A stretch of DNA of 64,000 nucleotides from the NCBI GenBank assembly GCA_022566735.1, contig JADFIG010000004.1, positions 124,001 to 188,000 of the forward strand, written 5' to 3'. This stretch comes from Pseudomonadota bacterium (GTDB lineage: Bacteria; Pseudomonadota; Gammaproteobacteria; Burkholderiales; Burkholderiaceae_C). The notes beneath the pieces are model-generated. The model saw nothing but the letters and a program-made list of their open reading frames with translations. It was not told where the DNA came from and made no database searches. Shown here one piece after another: positions 54,279 to 63,037 of the stretch. Every line of letters starts with the position of its first letter. Position 1 is the stretch's first letter. A program made the translations under genes and the position numbers.

Positions 54279-55964
54279 ATGGTCGCGTCGCTGGTGTTGC
54301 CCCTGGCCTGGCTGAGCCTGGCCATTCCCAGCCTGTGGGACTGGCTCTTTGGCACCTGGGTGGCGTACAGCCAGGGCCATGAGCTGCTCCTGCTGGGGGT
54401 GGCCGCCTGGCTGATGTGGCGCCAGCGCGGCGTGGCCAGCGTGACGGGGCCCGGTGGGCGGCCCGAGCGCCTGGGTGCGCTGTTCTGGCTGGCCTGGGCG
54501 CTGGGCTTGCTGGGCTACGCGCTGGGCCGCTCGCAGGAGTTCATCCGCGTCGAGTTGCTGTCGCTGTGGTGGCTGGCCCTGCTGTCGATGTGGTCGAGCC
54601 GCGGCTGGGATGGGCTGCGCCGCACCTGGTTTGCCTGGCTGTTCTGCCTGTTTGCGATGCCGCTGCCCTTCTCGGTGGTGCTGGCGCTGACCGCGCCGCT
54701 CAAGGAAGCGGTGTCGGCGGTGGCCACCTCGGCGCTGTCCGTGCTGGGCTACCCCATCGGACGCAGTGGCGTGGTCATCACCGTCGGGCAATACCAGTTG
54801 CTGGTGGCCGAGGCGTGCGCGGGCCTGCACTCCATGTTCATCCTGGAGGCCATGGGCCTGCTCTACAGCCACCTGGCCCAGCACACCTCCTGGTGGCGCA
54901 ATGGCCTGCTGGCGGCGCTGGCGATCCCGGTGTCTTTCTTCGCCAATGTCATCCGGGTGATGATCCTGGTGGTGGTGACGCACCACTTCGGAGATGCCGC
55001 CGGACAAGGCTTCGTCCACAATTTCGCCGGCCTGGTGCTGTTCGCCGTGGCCCTGGCCTTGATGGCCGCGGTGGACACGGTGCTGGGGCTGGTCTGGCCG
55101 GACCGGCGCGAGGCGCTGCCAGGGCGGGAGGGGATGGCGGCCCGCGTGGCGCACGCGCCGGCGGCGTCAGATGCGGCTGCGGAGATGGGGGTGCCTGGCG
55201 CCCAGGTTGCGCAGCCCGCCGCGCCCGTGGCCTGGCGCCGTTCGTGGGCACTCGGAGCCTGCCTGGTGAGCGTCGCCCTGGCCAGCCTGTGGCTGCGCCC
55301 CGGGGTGTCGGCGGCGGCGCAGGTGCGTGCCCAGGTGCCGCTGGAGGACTTGTTCCCGACCGAAGTGCCGACCGAAGTGCGCACGGCGGCGGGCCCGCAG
55401 CGCGGCGTGTGGCGCCTGGACGCGGTGGCCTCGGGCATGGTGCGCCCGGCTTTCGAGGCCGCACGGCGCTTCCAGATGTACGACCAGGTGCTGGAGCGCA
55501 CCTACATCCACCCCAGCGGCCGGCGGGTGATGCTGTCGGTGGCCTACGGTCGCCAGCAATCGGTGGGCTTGCAGATGCACCGCCCCGAGGTCTGCTACCG
55601 CGCCGGTGGCTTCGAGGTCAGCGCCCTCACACCGGCCACCCTGGCGCTGCCGGGACGCCAGTTGCCGGTGGTGCGCCTGATGGCCACGCTGCCCGAGCGC
55701 CCCGAACCCATCACCTACTGGCGCCTGCTGGGCGACGAGGTGGTGCAGGACGAGGCCCGCTTCAAGGTCGCGCAAATCCTGGCGGGGCTCAGCCACCGTG
55801 GCCTGGCCGACGGCCTGCTGGTGCGCCTGTCGACCATCGATGGCGACGCCCAGACGGGCTGGACATGGCAGGCCGCCTTCGCCCGCGATCTGGCTGCGGC
55901 CCTGTCACCCGAGCAGCGCCTGCGGGTGCTGGGGACGGACACCTCAGGCGCGCGGGCACACTGA
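54279..55964 (+). CDS. xrtB: Exosortase B fused to an EpsI domain
   Basis: Exosortases are multi-pass membrane transpeptidases that cut PEP-CTERM tails. The first 290 or so residues carry about eight membrane helices and the proposed triad: Cys180 in EACAGLHSM, Arg226 in ANVIRVMILV and His247 in VHNFAGLVLF; the pattern (GDAAGQGF before the His) resembles exosortase B. After a linker and a further membrane helix (about 325-345), the remaining 215 residues form an EpsI domain with MHRPEVCYRAGGF (Cys439) and YWRLLGDE. The two are usually separate genes, so the 561-aa fusion is notable. No glycan synthesis cluster is visible nearby. Confidence 0.9.
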   Translation: MVASLVLPLAWLSLAIPSLWDWLFGTWVAYSQGHELLLLGVAAWLMWRQRGVASVTGPGGRPERLGALFWLAWALGLLGYALGRSQEFIRVELLSLWWLALLSMWSSRGWDGLRRTWFAWLFCLFAMPLPFSVVLALTAPLKEAVSAVATSALSVLGYPIGRSGVVITVGQYQLLVAEACAGLHSMFILEAMGLLYSHLAQHTSWWRNGLLAALAIPVSFFANVIRVMILVVVTHHFGDAAGQGFVHNFAGLVLFAVALALMAAVDTVLGLVWPDRREALPGREGMAARVAHAPAASDAAAEMGVPGAQVAQPAAPVAWRRSWALGACLVSVALASLWLRPGVSAAAQVRAQVPLEDLFPTEVPTEVRTAAGPQRGVWRLDAVASGMVRPAFEAARRFQMYDQVLERTYIHPSGRRVMLSVAYGRQQSVGLQMHRPEVCYRAGGFEVSALTPATLALPGRQLPVVRLMATLPERPEPITYWRLLGDEVVQDEARFKVAQILAGLSHRGLADGLLVRLSTIDGDAQTGWTWQAAFARDLAAALSPEQRLRVLGTDTSGARAH

Positions 55965-56039
55965 GCCGATCTGCCGAGGCCGGTTGTGCGGGAGACCGGG
56001 TGTGGCGTCAACGCTTGCACCCGGACCGGGCTCCAGACC

Positions 56040-56339
56040 TCAGGCCAGCAGGTCCTGCCACTCGGGATGGCGTCGGATGTAGACCGCCACGTAGCTGCAC
56101 ACCGGGTCGACCTGCTGCCCTTGCTGCCGAACCCAGGCCAGCGCATGGGCGACCAGCGCTGCCGCGATGCCGCGACCTTCCAGGGGGCGAGGCACGCCGG
56201 TGTGGGTGATGCGCGTGACCCGGCCATCCTGCACGTAGTCGACCTCGCAGCGCAGGCCATCGACGATCGCTTCGAAGCGGCCGATGTCCGGGTGGTGGGT
56301 GATGGCCAGGGGCGTGCTTGCCGTGTTCGGGGTGCTCAT
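56040..56339 (-). CDS. Small GNAT-type N-acetyltransferase
   Basis: The 99-aa protein belongs to the short, single-domain GNAT-like family (YidJ/YjdJ type). It shows the acetyl-CoA loop in RPLEGRGIAAALVAHALAWV (about 52-71) and the family ending VCSYVAVYIRRHPEWQDLL. The substrate is unknown. It is 15 bp beyond the chromate transporter pair in the same direction and may share its transcript. Confidence 0.87.
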   Translation of the reverse strand: MSTPNTASTPLAITHHPDIGRFEAIVDGLRCEVDYVQDGRVTRITHTGVPRPLEGRGIAAALVAHALAWVRQQGQQVDPVCSYVAVYIRRHPEWQDLLA

Positions 56340-56354
56340 GCCGGGCAGTGTGCC

Positions 56355-56924
56355 TCAGACGACCCCGAGCGCGCCGAGCACGGCCCCGGTGACCACCAGC
56401 CAGATGAGGCGAACGCGGGTGCGCCAGACCAGCAGCGCCACCGCCACGGCCAGCCCCCAGGCGCGCGGCTGGCCATCCAGTGGGGGCATGAGGTGCCAGC
56501 CCGTGGCCAGCAGCAGGCCCATGGTGACCGGTGTCATGCCGGCCTGGAAGGCGCGCACGCTCAGCCAGTGGCGGCGCACCGAGACCCAGCGCGAAACCGC
56601 CAGGGCCAGCGTGGTCGAGGGCAGCATGATGCCGACCATGCTGATGAGCGCACCACCCAGCCCGCCCGCGTACCAGCCCATCAAGGCCACGAACAGCACA
56701 TTGGGGCCGGGCGCGGCCTGGGCCAGGGCGATGGCCCCGGTGAAGTCGGCATCGCTCAGCAGGCCACCGTCTTGCACCAGCCGGCGGTGCATGTCGGGGA
56801 CCAGGGTGATGGCCCCGCCGATGGACAGCAGCGACAGCGCGATGAAGTGCCCGAACAGCGTCCACCACACCTCGGGCGACCAGCTGAGAGGCGCTGCGGC
56901 GCTCACTGCGGCCACCGCGCTCAT
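56355..56924 (-). CDS. Chromate transporter, second half-size subunit
   Basis: The 189-aa protein is one of a pair of half-length CHR-family proteins that together replace a two-domain ChrA. It has about five or six hydrophobic segments and the CHR motif in SIGGAITLVPDMHRRLV and AIALAQAAPGPNVLFVALMGWYAGG. Its ATG overlaps the stop of the preceding subunit by 4 bp (ATGA), so the two are coupled. In this family chromate efflux is proven for some members only; the actual substrate here is not certain. Confidence 0.88.
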   Translation of the reverse strand: MSAVAAVSAAAPLSWSPEVWWTLFGHFIALSLLSIGGAITLVPDMHRRLVQDGGLLSDADFTGAIALAQAAPGPNVLFVALMGWYAGGLGGALISMVGIMLPSTTLALAVSRWVSVRRHWLSVRAFQAGMTPVTMGLLLATGWHLMPPLDGQPRAWGLAVAVALLVWRTRVRLIWLVVTGAVLGALGVV

Positions 56925-57595
56925 GCCCGGGCCTCGCGGCGCTTGAGCAGCAGGTAGCTGGCCAGGCAGGTGATGCCACCCAGCCCCAGCAGCACCTGGA
57001 TGAGCGGCCAGTGCCCGCCCGTGACCAGCGCAAAGGCCAGCGCCGCCAGGCCCAGGCAGGCCGGCCAGCCCAGCTCGTGCTCACGCAAGGGGGCCGAGAG
57101 CTTGAGCACGGTGCCGATGATCTGGCCGGCGGCCACCGCCGCGATGCCGCCGAGCGCGCCGCGGATCAGGCCTTGCGCGTGCGGCAGGCTGGCGGCCTCG
57201 CCCAGGCCCCAGGCCAGCAGCAGCATCAGCGCCATGGGTGCGGCGATCATGCCGGCCAGGGCGGTGAGGGCGCCGCGCCAGCCGAAGAAGCGGTCGCCGA
57301 TCATCAGCGACAGGTTGCACACGTTCGGGCCGGGCAGCACCTGCGCCGAGGCCAGCATGTCGACGAAGTCGCGCGGGCTCAGCCATTGGCGGCGTTCGCA
57401 CAACTCGCGCTGCGCCACCGCGATGACGCCGCCGAAGCCTTGCAGCGCCAGCCAGGTGAAGGCGACGAAGAGTTCGCGCAGCGATCCGGGGCGTTGCAAG
57501 GGCGGCTGCGGCGAGGCCGCGGCGTCCGCCACCGAAGGCGGCGCAACGCGGGAGGTGGGGGATGGTGCGGAGGAGGCGTCGGATGCGTCGGACAT
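56921..57595 (-). CDS. Chromate transporter, first half-size subunit
   Basis: The 224-aa CHR-family protein has a Ser/Pro/Ala-rich N-terminal tail of about 45 residues, then LREL and WLALQGFGGVIAVAQREL (CHR motif), MLASAQVLPGPNVCNLSLMIGDRFFGWRGA and several membrane helices. ATG 57595 (MSDASDASS) is preferred, although an in-frame start at 57655 is possible. Together with the following gene it should form a heteromeric anion antiporter. Confidence 0.87.
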   Translation of the reverse strand: MSDASDASSAPSPTSRVAPPSVADAAASPQPPLQRPGSLRELFVAFTWLALQGFGGVIAVAQRELCERRQWLSPRDFVDMLASAQVLPGPNVCNLSLMIGDRFFGWRGALTALAGMIAAPMALMLLLAWGLGEAASLPHAQGLIRGALGGIAAVAAGQIIGTVLKLSAPLREHELGWPACLGLAALAFALVTGGHWPLIQVLLGLGGITCLASYLLLKRREARA

Positions 57596-57658
57596 GGGCA
57601 CTGCGGGGCACTGCGTGGGGCTTTGGTCAGCCCCAAGGTGCTCAGGCCCAGCCAAGCC

Positions 57659-58522
57659 TCAAGCGTACACCGCCACCACCTGGTAGCCGAGGGCGGCGAG
57701 CTGGCCGCTGGGGGTCCACAGCGTGGTTTTTTCGTTGACGTAGCCGTCGCCGGTGGCCAGGGCGTCCTTGTCCATGCGCCAGAAGCCGGCCGCATCCCCC
57801 TCGTCCACAGGGCGCAGCTCCAGCGCCCAGGAGACGGAGGACGCAGGTGCGAAGCCCTTGAGCTGGGAGAGGGCGGGCGTGGGGCCGGCATCGGCCAGCA
57901 GCACGGCCTGCAACTCGGCGTCCACGCCGGTGGGGGCGTGCAGCTTCACGTAGGTGCGGCTGTGCCAGGCATCGGTGCCGGTGAAGGGCAGGCCGCCTTC
58001 GGCCTGGCGGAAGTCGAGGTGCTGCACGAAGGCGGGCATGACGTCGGGCACGTAATGCCACTGGAAGGATTCGTGGATGTCCTTGGCCGCGGGGATGTGC
58101 TCGGGGCGCAGGTGGGGCAGGGCCGATTCGCGGGCGGTGCCGAACACGCCCAGCAGCACGCCGCCGGTTTGCTCGACCCCCGTGGCATCGGTTTGCAGCA
58201 CGCGGGCCTGCACCTGGCGGATGTTCTTGCCCTGACGCAGCAGGTGCACTTCGACATCGAAGTGGCCCGGCGCGACCGGACCCACAAAGTTGGTTTGCAG
58301 GGCGCGCAAGGGCCAGTCGCTGCCGCAGACGTCGCGCATGGCCTGAACGACGAGGGTCGACAGCACACCGCCGAAGGTGGTGCGGCCCTGGCCCCAGTCG
58401 GCGCTGACGTGGAAGCGCACCCGCTGGTGCCCGCCGACGGCCAGGCGCTCGCGGCGCGACAGCAGCTGGCCGAGGGTGGCGGTGTCAGGCGATGGGCTGG
58501 AAGTGGGGGAGGCTTGGCTCAT
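57659..58522 (-). CDS. Acyl-CoA thioesterase family protein (double hot-dog)
   Basis: The 287-aa protein has two hot-dog domains in the TesB/PaaI-like arrangement. The N-terminal half shows GRTTFGGVLSTLVVQAM and LRALQTNFVGPVAPG; the C-terminal half shows FTGTDAWHSRTYVKLH and the closing GDGYVNEKTTLWTPSGQLAALGYQVVAVY. Such proteins hydrolyse acyl-CoA esters; the chain length is unknown. It is followed at some distance by the chromate genes and is not clearly in an operon. Confidence 0.83.
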   Translation of the reverse strand: MSQASPTSSPSPDTATLGQLLSRRERLAVGGHQRVRFHVSADWGQGRTTFGGVLSTLVVQAMRDVCGSDWPLRALQTNFVGPVAPGHFDVEVHLLRQGKNIRQVQARVLQTDATGVEQTGGVLLGVFGTARESALPHLRPEHIPAAKDIHESFQWHYVPDVMPAFVQHLDFRQAEGGLPFTGTDAWHSRTYVKLHAPTGVDAELQAVLLADAGPTPALSQLKGFAPASSVSWALELRPVDEGDAAGFWRMDKDALATGDGYVNEKTTLWTPSGQLAALGYQVVAVYA

Positions 58523-58618
58523 GGGGGAAAAGCGTGGGGGGGTGATGCGTCATCGAACGATCGTGCTTTTTTGCATTCGACGCGCCCCTCGGGGGGGAAA
58601 GCCATGCTCGCTGAATGG

Positions 58619-61600
58619 TCAATGCCGGGTCAGGTAGTGCGAGATCTGCTGGGCCGTCACCGGGCGGCTGTAGAGGTAGCCTTGGGCGACATCGCAGCCC
58701 AGGCTGCTGAGGAAGGCTTCCTGGTCGGGCATCTCCACGCCCTCGGCGACCACGTGCAGGCGCAGGCCGTGCGCCATCGAGATCATGGTGCTGACCAGCT
58801 GGCTGTCGCTGTCGTTGCTGGGCAGGTCCTGCACGAAGCTGCGGTCGATCTTGAGCTGCTGCACCGGGAAGCGCTTGAGGTAGGCCAGCGAGGAATAGCC
58901 GGTGCCGAAGTCGTCGATGGTCAGGTACACGCCCAGCTGGTGCAACTGCTGCAGGAACTGCTCGGCGCCCATGCCGGACTCCATCAGGCCGCCTTCGGTG
59001 ATCTCGATTTCCAGGCACTGCGGTGGCAGGCCGGTGCGCTCCAGGATGTCGGCGAGGCGCTCGACCACGCCGCCGCGGCGGATCTCGCTGGGCGAGAGGT
59101 TGACGGCCACGCGCCCGAAGTCGAGTCCGGCATCCAGCCAGGCCCGCGCCTGGTTGCAGGCCTCTTCGATGACCCACTCGCTCAGGGAGGTGATCATGCC
59201 TGCGTCTTCCATGACGGGGATGAACTGGTTGGGGCTGAGCGCCGCCGAGCCATGGTGCAGCCCGGCCGTGTGCTGGCCGGCGTTGTTGAGGCGCACCAGG
59301 GCCTCGACCGCGATGACCTTGCGGTCCGACAGCCGCACCATGGGCTGGTAGTGCAGGGTGAATTCGCTGTGCTCCACCGCGCGGCGCAGCAGGGTTTCCA
59401 TCTGCAGGCGCAGGGTGGCGTCGGTGGTGAAGGCCTCGGTGTAGAAGCTGAAGTTGTTGCGGCCGCGGCGCTTGGACTCGTACATGGCGGCGTCGGCGTT
59501 GCGCACGAGCTCGGACTCGTCCTGGCCGTCGTCCGGGTACATGCTGATGCCGATGGAGGCGCGCACATAGACCTGCTGGCCGCCGTCCAGGGTGAAGGGC
59601 TGGCTGAGGGTTTCGAGGATGGCGGAGGCCACGTGCGCGGCCTGTTGCGGGTGGCGCAGGTGCTCCAGCACGAGCACGAACTCGTCGCCGGCCAGTCGGC
59701 CCAGGGTGTCTTCCTGGCGCACGCGCTGGCTCAGGCGCTGGGCGACCTGGCGCAGCAGGCTGTCGCCGGCGGCGTGTCCGAGGCCATCGTTGACGGTCTT
59801 GAAGTTGTCGAGGTCGATGAAGACGACGCCGACCAGGGTGTGGTGCCGCTGCGCCAGGTTGATGGCGTGGGCCAGGCGCTGGCGGATGAGCACGCGGTTG
59901 GGCAGCTCGGTCAGCGGGTCGTAGTGGGCCATGCGCGCCAGGCGCTCTTCGGTCTGCTTGAGCTGGGTGATGTCGGTGAACACGCCCACGAAGTGGCTGG
60001 GTTCACCCTGGCTGCTGCGCACGGCCGACACCGACAGCTTGGTCATGAAGGGGTCGCCGCTGCGGTGCTTGAACCAGACCTCGCCCTGCCAGGCGCCGTG
60101 GCGGCGCAGCTGGCCGCGCAACTCGGTGAGGAATTCGGTGGGCTGGTCGGTCATCAGGAACTCGGGCGTCAGGCCGATGACCTCGTGCTCCTCGTAGCCC
60201 GTCAGCGTGGTGAATGCGGGGTTGATGGACACCAGCGCTTTGTCGCGGCCCATCACCATCATGCCGTCGCGGGTGCTTTCGAGCGCTGCGGCGTGCAGGC
60301 GGATGCGCTCTTCGGCCTGGTCGCGCAAGGCTTCCCGGTGCAGGTTGGTCAGCGCGAAGGACAGGTCGCTGGAGAGGTCCTCGAAGAGGCCGAGTTCGTC
60401 GGCATCGGTGTCGTCCACGCGGCGGCCCAGCAGCAGCAGGTGGCCCACGAGGGTGTGCTCGCGGCGCAGCGGCACGACCACGCAACCGGGCGTGCCGGCG
60501 GCCACGGCCTCGTGCAGCCAGGCCGGCGCGGGCTTGAGCGCCGACAGGCTTTGCAGTTCGCGGGTGCGGAAGGTCTGGCCCTGGCGCAGGGCGGTGTCCA
60601 GGGCGTTGCCGGTGTCGGCCTGCGCCGGCAGGCTGAAGCTCAGGCTGGGGCGGCGCGGACGCTCGTCGCCGGACTCGGCCTCGCAGCGCAAGGTGCAGGG
60701 GTCGTCGGCATCGAACAGCGCGACCCAGGCCTTGCGGAACTGGCCATGCTGCACCGCGACCTGGCAGACCCGCTCCAGCAGCGCGTGCGGATCGCTGGAG
60801 CGCACGATGGCCTGGTTGACGTGGCTGAGGAAGTCGTACATGCGCGTCTTGCGGCGCAGGCGGCGCTCGGTCTGGCGGCGCGCGGTGATGTCCCAGATCA
60901 TCCAGACGACCTCGTCGGTGTCGCCCACGGGGGCGCAGCGGCTGTCGAAGTGGCGCAGTTCCTGGTTGATGGGGATGGCGAAGGTGGTGGTCTGGGGGCT
61001 GCGGCTGTCCAGGGCCTGCTGGAGCACGCCCATGAAACGCTGCGCCATCTCGGTGGGGAAGAGGTCGCTCAGGCGGCGGCCGATGAGGTCCTGCGCGGGG
61101 CGACCGAGCAAGGGCAGGTTGTTGCCGTAGATGTCGAGGTGGTGGCCCTGGGCGTCCATGCGGAAGGCCAGGTCGGGCAGGGCTTCGGCGAAAGCACGCA
61201 GCTGGGCTTCGCGTGCTTCGGCCTTGCCGATGGCGGCCTCGCGCTGGCGGTGGGCGCGGCCCATGAGCAGCAGCAACAGCAGGGTCACGCCGCCCACGAG
61301 GGCGACGTTGAGCCGGTCGAGGCGGTGCTGGTCGCGGGTGGCGAGGTCGAGGGCCTGCTCCCAACGGGTGCCGGTGGCACCGAGGGCCTGGTCCACGTCG
61401 CTCAGGGATTGGCGCAGCGCAGCGCCATCCCGGGGCATGGTCTCGGCCTGGCGCAAGGCGGCTGCGACCTGGGCCTGCAGGTGCGACAGCGGCCCGCGCA
61501 CATCCTCAGGGGCGTGGGGCTGCAGCTCTGCCAGGGCGTGGCGGGTGCGGGTCAGCGGGGTGGTCAGGGCATCGGTCTGGTCCGGGGCCATCCGGGTGGC

Positions 61601-61864
61601 GGGGCCTGCCACCAGCCACTGGGCCTGGCGGGTCTCGAAGCGCGCGACCGAGAGGTGGGTGTCGAACGCGTGTGCCTGTTGCTGCAGGCGGTTCCAGCCG
61701 AGGTGGGACCAGGCGATCAGGCCCATGCTGACCGCGGCCAGCGCGCCCACGGACAGTGCCAGCGGCCCGAAGCGCCCGAACACCGGCGTGGGCACGGCTT
61801 CAGATGCGGCATGTCGGGCCAGGGACGGATCGGGCGGCGATGTCGGGTGGGGCACTGCGCTCAT
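58619..61864 (-). CDS. Membrane PAS/GAF-GGDEF-EAL signalling protein
   Basis: This is a predicted cyclic-di-GMP turnover enzyme. The 1081-aa protein has two N-terminal membrane helices flanking a helical periplasmic sensor (about 30-215), a PAS domain (about 225-330), a GAF-like domain (about 350-500), a second PAS with PAC (about 515-640), a GGDEF domain and an EAL domain. The cyclase motif reads RLAGDEFVLVLEH (about 724), AGDEF instead of GGDEF. The phosphodiesterase core looks intact: EALVRL (about 857), NLSPSEI, IDDFGTGYSS, LKIDRSF and VAEGVE. It is therefore a likely phosphodiesterase, possibly with cyclase or regulatory GGDEF function. Confidence 0.93.
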   Translation of the reverse strand: MSAVPHPTSPPDPSLARHAASEAVPTPVFGRFGPLALSVGALAAVSMGLIAWSHLGWNRLQQQAHAFDTHLSVARFETRQAQWLVAGPATRMAPDQTDALTTPLTRTRHALAELQPHAPEDVRGPLSHLQAQVAAALRQAETMPRDGAALRQSLSDVDQALGATGTRWEQALDLATRDQHRLDRLNVALVGGVTLLLLLLMGRAHRQREAAIGKAEAREAQLRAFAEALPDLAFRMDAQGHHLDIYGNNLPLLGRPAQDLIGRRLSDLFPTEMAQRFMGVLQQALDSRSPQTTTFAIPINQELRHFDSRCAPVGDTDEVVWMIWDITARRQTERRLRRKTRMYDFLSHVNQAIVRSSDPHALLERVCQVAVQHGQFRKAWVALFDADDPCTLRCEAESGDERPRRPSLSFSLPAQADTGNALDTALRQGQTFRTRELQSLSALKPAPAWLHEAVAAGTPGCVVVPLRREHTLVGHLLLLGRRVDDTDADELGLFEDLSSDLSFALTNLHREALRDQAEERIRLHAAALESTRDGMMVMGRDKALVSINPAFTTLTGYEEHEVIGLTPEFLMTDQPTEFLTELRGQLRRHGAWQGEVWFKHRSGDPFMTKLSVSAVRSSQGEPSHFVGVFTDITQLKQTEERLARMAHYDPLTELPNRVLIRQRLAHAINLAQRHHTLVGVVFIDLDNFKTVNDGLGHAAGDSLLRQVAQRLSQRVRQEDTLGRLAGDEFVLVLEHLRHPQQAAHVASAILETLSQPFTLDGGQQVYVRASIGISMYPDDGQDESELVRNADAAMYESKRRGRNNFSFYTEAFTTDATLRLQMETLLRRAVEHSEFTLHYQPMVRLSDRKVIAVEALVRLNNAGQHTAGLHHGSAALSPNQFIPVMEDAGMITSLSEWVIEEACNQARAWLDAGLDFGRVAVNLSPSEIRRGGVVERLADILERTGLPPQCLEIEITEGGLMESGMGAEQFLQQLHQLGVYLTIDDFGTGYSSLAYLKRFPVQQLKIDRSFVQDLPSNDSDSQLVSTMISMAHGLRLHVVAEGVEMPDQEAFLSSLGCDVAQGYLYSRPVTAQQISHYLTRH

Positions 61865-62018
61865 GTCGCGTGGAGGATGCGGGTCGACGCTGAGCCGACA
61901 GCTTAGGTGAAAACGCCTTCAGATCGGCGATGATGGGTGCAGGTCGCTCCAGAATCACCCTTTTGGGTGGGGCGCCGCCTGCATTTGCACACAGCCCGAG
62001 ATTTTGACTGCAGCGCCG

Positions 62019-62954
62019 ATGTCACAAACTGCCCCTTATGTCCCGGTTTACCCTGCCCGCAGCGAGCACCTGAGCGTGCGCGGCTTGCGCTACCACCTCA
62101 GGGTGTGGGGCGACCTGACCCGGGTCAGCGACGCCCAGCCTCTGCTGGTCATGGTGCACGGCTGGATGGACACCTCGGCGTCTTTCCAGTTCATGGTGGA
62201 CGCCCTGCGCGGGCAGCCCGGCTGGGGCGAGCGTCCCATCGTGGCGCTGGACTGGCGCGGCTTCGGCCACACCGAGACGCCCCCGGCCAACGACCGCTAC
62301 TTTTTTGCCGACTACCTGGCCGACCTGGATGCCGCCCTGCAGCAGCTCTCCCCCGATCGCCCGATGGACCTGCTGGGCCACAGCATGGGCGGCAACGTGG
62401 TGATGCTCTACGCGGGTGTGCGCGCCGAGCGCATCCGCAAGCTGGTCAACCTCGAAGGCTTCGGCATGCCCGCGGCCCCGCCGGAGGCCGCCCCGCAGCG
62501 CTACGTCAAGTGGCTCGATGAGTTGCGCGCCCCGGTGCAGCTGAAGGACTACGCCAGCCTCGACGAGGTGGCTCGCCGCCTGCAGGCCAACAACCCGCTG
62601 CTGCGGCCGGCGTTTGCGCAATGGCTGGCCGGGCACTGGGCGCGCGAGGAGGGCGGCCGCTGGGTCATCAACGCCGACCCGGCGCACAAGCGCCCGCAGC
62701 CCTTCCTCTACCGGGTCGAGGAGGTCCATGCCTTCCTGGCCCGTGTCACGTGCCCGGTGCTGTTCGTCGAGGGCGACCAGACCCAGTACTTCAGCTTGTT
62801 CGGCGACAAGTTCACGCGGGAGGAGTTCCTCGACCGCGTCTCCCGGGTGCCCGATTTCCGCCTGGAAACGCTCGGGCAGGCGGGCCACATGCTGCACCAC
62901 GACCAGCCCGAGGCGCTGGCGGCCCACCTGGCGGGCTTCCTGACGCCTTCCTGA
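62019..62954 (+). CDS. Alpha/beta-fold hydrolase
   Basis: The 311-aa protein has the alpha/beta hydrolase fold with VMVHGWMDTSASFQFM (oxyanion region, about 45-60), LDWRGFGHTETP, the nucleophile elbow GHSMGG (Ser about 125), and the acid and base in FVEGDQTQYF and GQAGHMLHHDQPE. The substrate is unknown (esterase, lipase-like or dehalogenase-like are all possible). ATG 62019 is chosen over TTG 62004. It diverges from the GGDEF/EAL gene and precedes prfB. A short GGGCC-GTCA-GGCCC hairpin with TTT (62987-63003) may end its transcript. Confidence 0.87.
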   Translation: MSQTAPYVPVYPARSEHLSVRGLRYHLRVWGDLTRVSDAQPLLVMVHGWMDTSASFQFMVDALRGQPGWGERPIVALDWRGFGHTETPPANDRYFFADYLADLDAALQQLSPDRPMDLLGHSMGGNVVMLYAGVRAERIRKLVNLEGFGMPAAPPEAAPQRYVKWLDELRAPVQLKDYASLDEVARRLQANNPLLRPAFAQWLAGHWAREEGGRWVINADPAHKRPQPFLYRVEEVHAFLARVTCPVLFVEGDQTQYFSLFGDKFTREEFLDRVSRVPDFRLETLGQAGHMLHHDQPEALAAHLAGFLTPS

Positions 62955-63037
62955 CACCGTGAGGGCATGAGAAAATGGGCCCATGCGGGCCGTCAGGCCC
63001 TTTCACATTCAGATCCCAGATACCTCGCAGGCACCCC

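Noticed and set aside
57011-61906. A very long open frame (over 1600 codons) on the plus strand opposite the chromate transporter, thioesterase and GGDEF/EAL genes
   Set aside because: The opposite strand encodes several clear protein families. The plus-strand translation is low-complexity Gly/His/Gln/Val-rich with no domain likeness. Long antisense frames are expected in DNA this GC-rich.
62987-63003. GGGCC-GTCA-GGCCC plus TTT before prfB as a firm terminator
   Set aside because: The 5-bp stem and three T residues are marginal; mentioned only as a possibility.
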